DNA of 64,000 bases, taken from positions 4,253,501-4,317,500 of the forward strand of contig OZ014414.1 of assembly GCA_963965975.1 (NCBI GenBank), given 5' to 3'. The translations under genes and the position numbers were made by a program. This document shows positions 49,301 to 59,350 of the stretch, piece after piece (the first letter of the stretch is position 1; every line of letters starts with the position of its first letter). The DNA comes from Xestospongia bergquistia. Lineage: Eukaryota; Porifera; Demospongiae; Haplosclerida; Petrosiidae. Below the pieces are notes generated by a model. The model saw only the letters and a list, made by a program, of their open reading frames with translations. It did no database searches and was not told the DNA's origin.

Positions 49301-50033
49301 CTAAATAAACAGCTATTAACAGTTTAGTAAGTTAGTTTGCATTACGCTCTAAAGTCTTTAAGTTAAAGACTTTAGAAGGTTTAGACTATTGAGAGAATTT
49401 TATAAAATAAACTGCTCAGTCTAAAGGACTTTATGGCACTAACTAAGTAAACGGGTATTAAAAGTTTAGTAAGTTAGTTTGCATTAATGCTCTAAAGTCT
49501 TTAAGTTAAAGACTTTAGAAGGTTTAGACTATTGAGAGAAGTTTATAAAGTAAACTGCTTAGTCTAAAGGTCTTTATGGCACTAACTAAATGAACAGCTA
49601 TTAACAGTTTAGTAAGTAAGTTTTCATTAACACTCGAAAGACATTAAGTTAAAGACTTTAGAAGGTTTAGACTATTTAATGAATCTTACAAAATAAACTC
49701 GTCTGTCTAAAGGACTTTATGGCACTAACTAAATAAACAGCTATTAACAGTTTAGTAAGTTAGTTTGCATTAATGCTCTAAAGTCTTTAATTTAAAGACT
49801 TTAGAAGGTTTAGACTATTGAGAGAATTTTATAAAATAAACTGCTCAGTCTAAAGGACACTATGGCACTAACTAAATAAACGGATATTAAAAGTTTAGTA
49901 AGTTAGTTTGCATTAACACTCTAAAGTCTTTAAGTTAAAGACTTTAGAAGGTTTAGACTATTGAGAGAACTTTATAAAGTAAACTGCTCAGTCGAAAGGA
50001 CTTTATGGCACTAACTAAATAAACAGCTATTAA
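43379..50033 (+). repeat. 143-bp satellite array, forward block 2
   Basis: Orientation returns to forward at 43377-43379, where ...AACTTACTAAA passes into AAGTTAAAGAC... with two or three shared bases. The first about 2.4 kb is a further copy of 29.2-32.0 kb: AGTTAGTTTTCATTAACGC at 43485 matches 29311, and TAACTAACTG at 45455 matches 31711. The block ends in the TTAA target copy of the piggyBac element (50030-50033). Confidence 0.96.
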
Positions 50034-50043
50034 CCCTTTACTT
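50034..50043 (+). repeat. left piggyBac terminal inverted repeat
   Basis: CCCTTTACTT directly after TTAA, exactly complementary to 52627-52636. About 20 bp further in, CGTATACG (50063-50070) is a short palindrome that may correspond to the longer GTATAC-centred palindromes at the other end. Confidence 0.88.
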
Positions 50044-50309
50044 GCGAAATTTTGTGCGTGGGCGTATACGGTTATTACCAAATTATTTTACCCTAAGGTA
50101 ATGAGCACGTTTCTTTTACTTCGTTTTGTGTTTTACTCCTATTATCTTGATGTTTGAGGTGTTTGGAGGTCTTATTTATTTTTCAAATGGATTGATAAGA
50201 TGGTGAGTTGTTCTTAAACTGTATTTTTATTGTTTTACTTTTATATAAATGATTATGCTTGAATATATATGCCTGATTTATAAGATCGATGACTTAAAAT
50301 ACATGATAA
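50044..50309 (-). other. 3' untranslated and left subterminal region of the piggyBac element
   Basis: Non-coding AT-rich stretch between the end of the transposase frame and the left terminal repeat. It holds a likely polyadenylation signal, AATAAA, on the minus strand at 50175-50180. Confidence 0.55.
50175..50180 (-). promoter_or_regulatory. candidate polyadenylation signal of the transposase gene
   Basis: AATAAA on the minus strand, about 130 bp past the end of the longest transposase frame (50310) and still inside the element, which is where a poly(A) signal would be expected. Confidence 0.45.
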
Positions 50310-50435
50310 TTAGCTTGATATTTCTTTAGGATCAGCTGCAGGACCATAAATAGTATGATAAAGTCGGAAACAGTCATCTTCTCGACCATTATGGCAAAGA
50401 AATAACTCGCAGTCCTGGCAGTACCAAACTGTTTC

Positions 50436-51245
50436 TCAACGTCTTTGACAGTATCGGCTACAATAATGACAGCGATGAACACGCTCAGCTCCTCGTACTG
50501 GAAAGTGATGTTGGCAAAATTTTTTGACTGATGATGTTGTAGATGGACGTCCTAGTCTTTTCCTGGAGTTGTAATTGCCAATGAGATCTTTTGCAAGATC
50601 TACTCGAAACTCTTTTGTGGTGTTATACGGGAGGTTAGTGTAGTCACGACATAACAAGTACATATTTGTGATAGCGACATCAAAGAGACACCAAAATATA
50701 TATTTATAATATTTGCGACACTTCAATCTTACGTGATAATACCCTCTCAACTGATCATTACGATCGACTCCACCCATGTGTTCATTATACAATAAAACTG
50801 ACTGAGGACAAGGAAGACTTATCAGTGTACCATCCTTTTTCTTCCTTGTAACAGATGAAGTTTTGTTCGGATCTGCGTTTGTAGATGAACAAAAAAATGG
50901 CTTGGTGTCTTGCCATAGAGTGACAACAAGGTTTCTACACTGTACAGCTACATGTTGTCCCCGCTCTGGTAGACCCTTCTTGATGTACTTTTTTAAATCT
51001 GCTGGAAAACCTTTCCGATCAGCTCTCATGGTGCCATTGCTATATATGCCCAGTCGTTGTAAATCTAGCAGTAAATTTATCGAGGTAAAAAAGTTATCGA
51101 AATATACGTGATGATTTTTGTTTATTATTTTTTTAGTTAAATTTATCACAACTGATGCCCCTAGACCTCTCTCCACTCTGTCTCCTTTTTTACCGGTGTA
51201 AACATCAAATTCAGAGACGTATCCACTCTTAGATTCAGCACGCAT
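50436..51245 (-). CDS. piggyBac transposase, C-terminal part of catalytic domain (269 aa open frame)
   Basis: Open frame starting MRAESKSGYVSEFDVYTGK and ending in CHYCSRYCQRR. It contains the second and third catalytic aspartates (residue 50 in VYFDNFF; residue 161 in MGGVDRNDQ) and the family signature MRADRKGFP. The basic, proline-poor tail leads into a CxxC cysteine cluster that stops early; the next 41 codons in the same frame (50310-50435) are rich in cysteine (WYCQDCELFLC) and clearly belong to the protein. The apparent start at 51245 is only the first Met after a frameshift: the family norm is KRGFKVW followed directly by MRA. On its own this frame lacks the first catalytic aspartate, so it could not act as a transposase. 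Confidence 0.85.
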   Translation of the reverse strand: MRAESKSGYVSEFDVYTGKKGDRVERGLGASVVINLTKKIINKNHHVYFDNFFTSINLLLDLQRLGIYSNGTMRADRKGFPADLKKYIKKGLPERGQHVAVQCRNLVVTLWQDTKPFFCSSTNADPNKTSSVTRKKKDGTLISLPCPQSVLLYNEHMGGVDRNDQLRGYYHVRLKCRKYYKYIFWCLFDVAITNMYLLCRDYTNLPYNTTKEFRVDLAKDLIGNYNSRKRLGRPSTTSSVKKFCQHHFPVRGAERVHRCHYCSRYCQRR

Positions 51246-51848
51246 CAGACCTTAAAGCCACGTTTGATTGGCTTTTTTGGCATGTATTGTTTCATGCTGG
51301 AGTGGCCTTTGAATGGTATCATTGCTTCGTCGATGCTTTGGTCTCTACCTGGTGTAAATAAAGAAGAGAACTTGTTGTTGAGATAATTGAGAATTCGTCT
51401 GACTTTCCCGAGCCGATCATAATTTGGATGGCCATGTGTGAGAAGACTACTGTTGTCAGTGAAATGTAAAAAGCGATGGATGTCAAAGAAGCGATTTCTA
51501 GATATCTTGCTTGCAATTGGTTGGTAATGAAAAATAGGATCCTGCTTCCAATAATCATTGATTGAAGGTAATTGTACTAATCCCATCAACACCATAAATC
51601 CCATGTATGCTAGCATTTCATCAACCGACACCTTATCCCATGTTTCATACTTTATGTCTCCCATGCATAATCTTGCATAGGTATTTGTTTCATCAACAAT
51701 ATGTTGAAGAATGTCTCTTGTGAAGAAGAGAAGGAATATATTTAATAGAGATGAGGGAAGAGGTTGTTTAGGTCCAACAGGTTTTTCTGAGACAAAACAA
51801 TCAACTTTGATATCTTTAAGGTCAGTAGACCAAGTAACAGTCTCAGCA
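51245..51848 (-). CDS. piggyBac transposase, N-terminal part of catalytic domain
   Basis: The frame runs from a splice acceptor at 51849-51850 (minus-strand ATTAATCCTGTAG) to a stop at 51245. The ATG at 51664 opens a 139-residue frame, but coding similarity continues 61 codons upstream (PVGPKQPLPSSLLN, FFTRDILQHIVDETNTYA), so that ATG is not the true start. It contains the typical LAYMGFMVLMGL, SRNRFFDIHRFLHFTDN and the first catalytic aspartate at residue 112 of the short frame (DQSIDEAMIPFKG). It ends at KPIKRGFKV where one base is missing relative to the expected tryptophan codon, throwing the frame into a stop. Confidence 0.85.
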
Positions 51849-51957
51849 CTACAGGATTAATAATATGTATTAATACCCAAATACTTAGTAACTCAATACA
51901 ATGAAGAAATGTAAGTACTCCATATTGCTCTTAAAATATATATAACATTTCATTTAC

Positions 51958-52038
51958 TTGAGCTCAGCTAGATCTGGTTGAAGTTCGACGTTGGTATCAG
52001 TATTGGATTTGATATCATGAGAAGTTCCAGGATTATCA
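51958..52038 (-). CDS. piggyBac transposase, predicted middle exon
   Basis: 81-nt exon between an acceptor (ATAACTACAG, minus strand, ending at 52039) and a donor (GTAAATG from 51957). It encodes DNPGTSHDIKSNTDTN and VELQPDLAEL, a hydrophilic linker between the acidic N-terminus and the conserved core. Phases agree on both sides: the preceding exon leaves AG to be completed by T (Ser), and this exon leaves AA to be completed by T (Asn). The introns are 46 bp (52039-52084) and 109 bp (51849-51957). This is predicted from splice signals only. Confidence 0.62.
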
Positions 52039-52084
52039 CTGTAGTTATATCAATTATGTATCATTATTTGTGTTTAATTGTTAC

Positions 52085-52257
52085 CTATCAATTTCATCAT
52101 GATCATAGATTTCATCAATGATGTCCTCAAATTCATCATCACTACTTTCAAAGCAGTATTCAGCAAAACCACCATCCTCACCATCAATGTCCAGCAGGTT
52201 CAATACTTCAACACCAGTATAACAGGGTCTAGTACTGCCTTCAGCCAAAACAGTAGT
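52085..52257 (-). CDS. piggyBac transposase, predicted acidic N-terminal exon
   Basis: 173-nt exon from an acceptor (TATATAACAG, minus strand) to a donor (GTAACA from 52084). It encodes TTVLAEGSTRPCYTGV and then a very acidic run (FESSDDEFEDIIDE, YDHDEID), the aspartate- and glutamate-rich start seen in many piggyBac transposases. There is no ATG in this frame, and a stop lies just upstream, so the start must come from an earlier exon. The best upstream donor is the consensus GTAAGTG whose GT is at 52359-52360, but the segment before it also has no in-frame ATG. The start is therefore lost or not identified. Confidence 0.62.
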
Positions 52258-52360
52258 CTGTTATATAAATAGTGTACTGTATACTATTGTTTTATATTTT
52301 AATGATTATTGTGAATTGATGATGAATAGCTGCTTGTTTACTTTGTGGTTTCACACTTAC

Positions 52361-52559
52361 CTTTGATCGATTAACGCCCTTGATAATCAAGATACACGAA
52401 GATGAATATTCAAGTTATAGATCGTCTAAAAGCAAGAGCGAAGAGACACAGCAGCTACTTTTGTACTTCTACGTTGCAATGCAGCTGCCTGAAGCACGTC
52501 TAGCTAAAAAAGCAGCCTCCACGAAGCAAAGCTAAAGCGCCTAACTTAGTATAAAGCAG
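52361..52559 (-). other. likely 5' leader and promoter of the piggyBac transposase
   Basis: Lies between a consensus splice donor (AAAG followed by GTAAGTG on the minus strand) and the palindromic subterminal repeats. It probably includes a first exon that is mostly or wholly untranslated, spliced over a 103-bp intron (52258-52360). No ATG occurs on the minus strand in this stretch. I could not identify a core promoter. Confidence 0.4.
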
Positions 52560-52579
52560 ATGACGAGTATACTCGTCAT
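52560..52579. repeat. subterminal perfect palindrome, inner copy
   Basis: ATGACGAGTATACTCGTCAT is a perfect 20-bp palindrome about 57 bp inside the right end. It is repeated nearer the end (52602-52623). Likely a transposase or host-factor binding repeat, by analogy with subterminal repeats of other piggyBac elements. Confidence 0.8.
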
Positions 52580-52601
52580 TGGAAATTGCGGTTACTTTTT
52601 T

Positions 52602-52623
52602 AATGACGAGTATACTCGTCATT
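52602..52623. repeat. subterminal perfect palindrome, outer copy
   Basis: The same 20-bp palindrome, here extended to 22 bp by A and T on the sides, ending 3 bp before the right terminal repeat. The left end has only a shorter GTATAC-centred palindrome, so the two ends are asymmetric. Confidence 0.8.
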
Positions 52624-52626
52624 GGG

Positions 52627-52636
52627 AAGTAAAGGG
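52627..52636 (-). repeat. right piggyBac terminal inverted repeat
   Basis: AAGTAAAGGG directly before TTAA (52637-52640), the exact reverse complement of the left end. Confidence 0.88.
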
Positions 52637-53829
52637 TTAACAGTTTAGTAAGTTAGTTTGCATTAACGCTCTAAAGTCTTTATGTTAAAGACTTTAGAAG
52701 GTTTAGACTATTGAGAGCAGTTTATAAAGTAAACTGCTCAGTCTAAAGGACTTTATGGCACTAACTAAATAAACAGCTATTAACAGTTTAGTAAGTTAGT
52801 TTGCATTAACGCTCTAAAGTCTTTAAGTTAAAGACTTTAGAAGCTTTAGACTATTGAGAGAAGTTTAAAAAGTAAACTGCTCAGTCTAAAGGACTTTATG
52901 GCACTAATTAAATAAACAGCTATTAACAGTTTAGTAAGTTACTTTGCATTAACGCTCTAACGTCTTTAAGTTAAAGACTTTAGAAGGTTTAGACTCTTGA
53001 GAGTTTATAAAGTAAACTGCTCGGTCTAAAGGACTTTATGGCACTAACTAAATAAACAGCTATTAACAGTTTAGTAAGTTAGTTTGCATTAACATTATAA
53101 AGTCTTTAAGTTAAAGACTTTAGAAGGTTTAGACTATTGAGAGAAGTTTATAAAGTAAACTGCTCAGTCGAAAGGACTTTATGGCACTAACTAAAGAAAC
53201 AGCTATTAACGGTTTAGTAAGTTAGTTTGCATTAACGCTCTAAAGTCTTTAAGTTAAAGACTTTAGAAGGTTTATACTATTGAGAGAAGGTTATCAAGTA
53301 AACTGCTCAGTCTAAAGGTCTTTATTGCACTAACTAATAAAGAGCTATTAAGAGTTTTGTAAGTCATTTTGCGTTAACGCTCTAAAGTCTTTAAGTTAAA
53401 GACTTTAGAAGTTTTAGACTATTGAGAGAAGTTTATAAAGTAAACTGCTCTGTCTAAAGGACTTTATGGCACTAACTAAATAAACAGCCATTAACAGTTT
53501 AGTAAGTTAGTTTGCATTAATGCTCTAAAGTCTTTAAGTTAAAGACTTTAGAAGGTTTATACTATTGAGAGAAGTTTATAAAGTAAACTGCTCAGTCTAA
53601 AGGACTTTATGGCACTAAATAAATAAACAGCTATTAACAGTTTAGTAAGTTAGTTTGCATTAACGCTCTAAAGTCTTTAAGTAAAAGACTTTAGAAGGTT
53701 TAGACTATTGAGAGAAGTTTATAAAGTAAACTGCTCAGTCTAAAGGACTCGATGGCACTAACTAAATAAACAGCCATTAACAGTTTAGTAAGTTAGTTTG
53801 CATTAATTCTCCAAAGTCTTTAAGTTAAT

Positions 53830-56800
53830 GACTTTAGAAGGTTTAGACTATTGAGAGAAGTTTATAAAGTAAACTGCTTAGTCTAAAGGACTTTATGACA
53901 GTAACTAAATGAACAGCTATTAACAGTTTAGTAAGTAAGTTTGCGTTAACACTCTAAAGTCATTAAGTTAAAGACTTTAGAAGGTTTAGAGTATTGAGTG
54001 AATCTTACAAAATAAACTGCTCTGTCTAAAGGACTTTATGGCCTAACTAAATAAACAGCTACTAACAGTTTAGTAAGTTAGTTTGCATTAATGCTCTAAA
54101 GTCTTTAAGTTAAAGTCTTTAGAAGGTTTAGACTATTGAGAGAAGTTTATAAAGTAAACTGCTCAGTCTAAAGGACTTTATGGCACTAACTAAATAAACA
54201 GCTATTAACAGCTTAGTAAGTTAGTTTGTATTAACACTCTAAAGTCTTTAAGTTAAAGACTTTAGAAGTTTTAGACTATTGAGAGAACTTTATAAAGTCA
54301 ACTGCTCAGTCTAAAGGACTTTATGGCACTAACTAAATAAACAGCTATTAACAGTTTAGTAAGTTAGTTTGCATTAATGCTCTAAAGTCTTTAAGTTAAA
54401 GACTTTAGAAGGTTTAGGCTATTGAGAGAAGTTTATAAAGTAAACTGCTCAGTCTAAAGGACTTTATGGCACTAACTAAATAAACAGCTATTAACAGTTT
54501 AGTAAGTTAGTTTGCATTAACGCTATAAAGTCTTTAAGTTAAAGACTTTAGAAGGTTTAGACTATTGAGAGGAGTTTATATAGTAAACTGCTCAGTCTAA
54601 AGGACTCTATGGTACTAACTAAATAAACAGCCATTAACTGTTTAGTAAGTTAGTTTGCATTAACGCTCTAAAGTCTTTAAGTTGAAGACTTTAAAAGGTT
54701 TAGACTATTGAGAGAAGTTTATAAAGTAAACTCCTCAGTCTAAAGGTCTTTATGGCACTAACTAAATGAACAGCTATTAACAGTTTAGTAAGTAAGTTTG
54801 CATTAACACTCTAAAGTCATTAAGTTGAAGACTTTAGAAGGTTTAGACTATTTACTGAATCTTACAAAATAAACTGGTCTGTCTAAAGGACTTTATGGCA
54901 CTAACTAAATAAACAGCTATTAACAGTTTAGTAAGTTAGTTTGCATTAATGTAAACTGCTCAGTCTAAAGGACTCTATGGTACTAACTGTGTACACAGCC
55001 ATTAAAAGTTTAGTAAGTTAGTTTGCATTAACGCTCTAAAGTCCTTAAGTTAAAGACTTTAGAAGGTTTAGACTATTGAGAGAAGTTTATAAAGTAAACT
55101 GCTCAGTCTAAAGGACTTTATGGCACTTACTAAATGAACGGCTATTAACAGTTTAGTAAGTAAGTTTGCATTAACACTGTAAAGTCATTACGTTAAAGAC
55201 TTTAGAAGGTTTAGACTATTGAGAGAGGTTTATAAAGTAAACTGCTCAGTCTAAAGGACTTTATGGCACTAACTAAATAAACAGGTATTAACAGTTTAGT
55301 AAGTTACTTTGCATTAACCCTCTAAAGTCTTTAAGTTAAAGACTTTAGAAGGTTTAGACTATTGAGAGAAGTGTATAAAGTAAACTGCTCAGTCTAAAGG
55401 ACTTTATGGCGCTAACTAAATAAACAGCTATTAACGGTTTAGTAAGTTAGTTTGCATTAACGCTCTAAAGTCTTTATGTTAAAGACTTTAGAAGGTTTAG
55501 ACTATTGAGAGCAGTTTATAAAGTAAACTGCTCTGTCTAAAGGACTTTATGGCACTAACTAAATAAACAGCTATTAACAGTTTAGTAAGTTAGTTTGCAT
55601 TAACGCTCTAAAGTCTTTAAGTTAAAGACTTTAGAAGCTTTAGACTATTGAGAGAAGTTTAAAAAGTAAACTGCTCAGTCTAAAGGACTTTATGGCACTA
55701 ACTAAATAAACAGCTATTAACAGTTTAGTAAGTTAGTTTGCATTAACGCTCTAAAGTCTTTATGTTAAAGACTTTAGAAGGTTTAGACTATTGAGAGCAG
55801 TTTATAAAGTAAACTGCTCTGTCTAAAGGACTTTATGGCACTAACTAAATAAACAGCTATTAACAGTTTAGTAACTTAGTTTGCATTAACGCTCTAAAGT
55901 CTTTAAGTTAAAGACTTTAGAAGCTTTAGACTATTGAGAGAAGTTTAAAAAGTAAACTGCTCAGTCTAAAGGACTTTATGGCACTAATTAAATAAACAGC
56001 TATTAACAGTTTAGTAAGTTAGTTTGCATTAACGCTCTAACGTCTTTAAGTTAAAGACTTTAGAAGGTTTAGACTCTTGAGGATTTATAAAGTAAACTGC
56101 TCAGTCTAAAGGACTTTATAGCACTAACTAAATAAACAGCTATTAACAGTTTAGTAAGTTAGTTTGCATTGACGCTCTAGAGTCTTTAAGTTAAAGACTT
56201 TAGAAGGTTTAGACTATTGAGAGAAGTTTATAAAGTAAACTGCTCAGTCTAAAGGACTTTATGGCACTAACTAAATAAACAGCTATTAACAGTTTAGTAA
56301 GTTAGTTTGCATTAATGCTCTAAAGTCTTTAAGTCAAAGACTTTAGAAGGTTTAGACTATTGAGAGAAGTTTATAAAGTAAACTGCTTAATCTAAAGGAC
56401 TTTATGGCACTAACTAAATGAACAGCTATTAACAGTTTAGTAAGTAAGTTTGCATTAACACTCTAAAGTCATTAAGTTAAAGACTTTAGAAGGTTTAGAG
56501 TATTGAGTGAATCTTACAAAATATACTGCTCTGTCTAAAGGACTTTATGGCACTAACTATATAAACAGCTATTAACAGTTTAGTTAGTTTCCATTAACGT
56601 TCTAAAGTCTTTAAGTAAAAGACTTTAGAAGGTTTAGACTATTGAGAGCGGTTTATAAAGCAAACAGCTCTGTCTAAAGGACTCTATGGCACTAACTAAA
56701 TAAACAGTTATTAACAGTTTAGTAAGTTAGTTTGCATTAACGCTCTAAAGTCTTTAAGTTAAAGACTTTAGAAGGTTTAGACTATTGAGAGAAGTTTATA

Positions 56801-59350
56801 AAGTAAACTGCTCAGTCTAAAGGACTTTATGGCACTAACTAAATAAACAGCTATTAACGGTTTAGTAAGTTAGTTTGCATTAACGCTCTAAAGTCTTTAA
56901 GTTAAAGACTTTAGAAGGTTTATACTATTGAGAGAAGGTTATCAAGTAAACTGCTTAGTCTAAAGGTCTTTATTGCACTAACTAATGAAGAGCTATTAAG
57001 AGTTTTGTAAGTTATTTTGCTTTAACGCTCTAAAGTCTTTAAGTTAAAGACTTTAGAAGTTTAGACTATTGAGAGAAGTTTATAAAGTAAACTGCTCAGT
57101 CTAAAGGACTTTATGGCACTAAATAAATAAACGGCCATTAACAGTTTAGTAAGTTAGTTTGCATTAATGGTCTAAAGTCTTTAAGTTAAAGACTTTAGAA
57201 GGCTTATACTATTGAGAGAAGTTTATAAAGTAAACTGCTCAGTCTAAAGGACTTTATGGCACTAACTAAATAAACAGCTATTAACAGTTTAGTAAGTTAG
57301 TTTGCATTAACGCTCTAAAGTCTTTAAGTTAAAGACTTTAGAAGGTTTAGACTATTGAGAGATGTTTATAAAGTAAACTGCTCAGTCTAAAGGACTCTAT
57401 GGCACTAACAAAATAAACAGCCATTAACAGTTTAGTAAGTTAGTTGCATTAATGCTCTAAAGTCTTTAAGTTAAAGACTTTAGAAGGTTTAGACTATTGA
57501 GAGAAGTTTATAATGTAAACTGCTTAGTCTAAAGGACTTTATGGCACTAACTAAATGAACGGCTATTAACAGTTTAGTAAGTAAGTTTGCATTAACACTC
57601 TAAAGTCATTAAGTTAAAGACTTTAGAAAGTTTAGAGTATTGAGTGAATCTTACAAAATAAACTGCTCTGTCTAAAGGACTTTATGGCACTAACTAAATA
57701 AACAGCTACTAACAGTTTATTAAGTTAGTTTGCATTAACGCTCTAAAGTCTTTAAGTTAAAGACTTTAGAAGGTTTAGACTATTGAGAGAAGTTTATAAA
57801 GTAAACTGCTCAGTCTAAAGGACTTTATGGCACTAACTAAATAAACAGCTATTAACAGGTTAGTAAGTTAGTTTGCATTAACACTCTAAAGTCTTTAAGT
57901 TAAAGACTTTAGAAGTCTTAGACTATTGAGAGAACTTTATAAAGTAAACTGCTCAGTCTAAAGGACTTTATGGCACTAACTAAATAAACAGCTATTAACA
58001 GTTTAGTAAGTTAGTTTGCATTAACGCTCTAAAGTCTTTAAGTTAAAGACTTTAGAAGGTTTAGACTATTGAGAGCTGTTTATAAAGTAAACTGCTCAGT
58101 CTAAAGGACATTATGGCACTAACTAAATAAACAGCTATTAACAGTTTAGTAAGTTAGTTTGCATTAACGCTCTAAAGTCTTTAAGTTAAAGACTTTAGAA
58201 GGTTTAGACTATTGAGAGAAGAGTATAAAGTAAACTGCTCAGTCTAAAGGACTTTATGGCACTAATTATATAAACAGCTATTAACAGTTTAGTAACTTAG
58301 TTTGCATTAACGCTCTAACGTCTTTAAGTTAATGACTTTAGAAGGTTTAGACTATTGAGAGAAGTTTATAAAGTAAACTGCTTAGTCTAAAGGACTTTAT
58401 GACAGTAACTAAATGAACAGCTATTAACAGTTTAGTATGTAAGTTTGCGTTAACACTCTAAAGTCATTAAGTTAAAGACTTTAGAAGGTTTAGAGTATTG
58501 AGTGAATCTTACAAAATAAACTGCTCTGTCTAAAGGACTTTATGGCCTAACCAAATAAACAGCTACTAACAGTTTAGTAAGTTAGTTTGCATTAATGCTC
58601 TAAAGTCTTTAAGTTAAAGTCTTTAGAAAGTTTAGACTATTGAGAGAAGTTTATAAAGTAAACTGCTCAGTCTAAAGGACTGTATGGCACTAACTAAATA
58701 AACAGCTATTAACAGCTTAGTAAGTTAGTTTGTATTAACAATCTAAAGTCTTTAAGTTAAAGACTTTAGAAGTTTTAGACTATTGAGAGAACTTTATAAA
58801 GTAAACTGCTCAGTTTAAAGGACTTTATGGGACTAACTAAATAAACAGCTATTAACAGTTTAGTAAGTTAGTTTGCATTAACGCTCCAAAGTCTTTAAGT
58901 TAAAGACTTTAGAAGGTTTAGACTATTGAGAGAAGTTTATAAAGTAAACTGCTCAGTCTAAAGGACTTTATGGCACTAACTAAATAAACAGCTATTAACA
59001 GTTTAGTAAGTTAGTTAGCATTAACGCTCTAAAGTCTTTAAGTTAAAGACTTTAGAAGGTTTAGACTATTGAGAGGAGTTTATATAGTAAACTGCTCAGT
59101 CTAAAGGACTCTATGGTACTAACTAATTAAACAGCCATTAACAGTTTAGTAAGTTAGTTTGCATTAACGCTCTAAAGTCTTTAAGTTGAAGACTTTAAAA
59201 GGTTTAGACTATTGAGAGAAGTTTATAAAGTAAACTGCTCAGTCTAAAGGTCTTTATGGCACTAACTAAATGAACAGCTATTAACAGTTTAGTAAGTAAG
59301 TTTGCATTAACACTCTAAAGTCATTAAGTTGAAGACTTTAGAAGGTTTAG
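53830..59350 (+). repeat. long-range duplication within forward block 3 (about 4.5 kb offset)
   Basis: The run 53.8-54.9 kb recurs at 58.3-59.4 kb: ATGACAGTAACTAAATG at 53895 and 58399, GGAGTTTATATAG near 54571 and 59075, and TTAAGTTGAAGAC near 54677 and 59181. The offset, 4504 bp, is half a unit short of 32 monomers, consistent with a shortened monomer in between. Confidence 0.6.
54951..55032 (+). repeat. truncated satellite monomer (82 bp)
   Basis: TTGCATTAAT joins directly to GTAAACTGCTC, so about 61 bp are missing: all of dyad A and the left half of dyad B. The rest of the unit is normal except for ACTGTGTACACAGCC. It puts the following monomers out of step with a strict 143-bp ladder. 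Confidence 0.85.

Larger units (their letters stand above)
50310..52257 (-). pseudogene. piggyBac transposase gene with introns, broken
   Basis: Minus-strand gene for a piggyBac cut-and-paste transposase, which excises and inserts its element precisely at TTAA through a DDD-type RNase H-like nucleus. Three coding exons are inferred: 52257-52085, 52038-51958 and 51848-50310, with 46- and 109-bp GT-AG introns whose phases fit. Order of parts: acidic N-terminus; the conserved segment around PVGPKQPLPSSLLN; the catalytic core with aspartates at 51329-51331 (QSIDEAM), 51096-51098 (VYFDNFF) and 50763-50765 (GGVDRND); and a C-terminal cysteine-rich RING-like region. Total length is close to 600 residues, as usual for the family. 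It is broken by a one-base frameshift near 51245 and a TGA at 50436-50438 inside the cysteine-rich region. No in-frame ATG precedes 51664. Confidence 0.88.
50034..52636 (-). mobile_element. piggyBac DNA transposon, 2603 bp, inserted in the satellite
   Basis: Both flanks are TTAA (50030-50033 and 52637-52640), the target duplication specific to piggyBac. Joining the flanks gives normal satellite (AACAGCTA-TTAA-CAGTTTAG). Ends are 10-bp inverted repeats, CCCTTTACTT. Inside is one minus-strand transposase gene of the PGBD4-like DDE_Tnp_1_7 family, broken by one frameshift and one stop, plus two palindromic subterminal repeats near the right end. The length is normal for a complete piggyBac. Copies of the same higher-order satellite segment without the element exist near 59.7, 61.28 and 63.8 kb. 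Confidence 0.95.

Noticed and set aside
50294-50482. 62-codon minus-strand open frame near the transposase end
   Set aside because: It is a different frame over the cysteine-rich tail of the transposase; the in-frame continuation past the stop (WYCQDCELFLC) is the meaningful one.
50863-51111. 82-codon plus-strand open frame
   Set aside because: Antisense shadow of the transposase core.
51319-51558. 79-codon minus-strand open frame
   Set aside because: Out-of-frame shadow of the transposase segment that carries the first catalytic aspartate.
52078-52272. 64-codon plus-strand open frame
   Set aside because: Antisense shadow of the acidic N-terminal exon.
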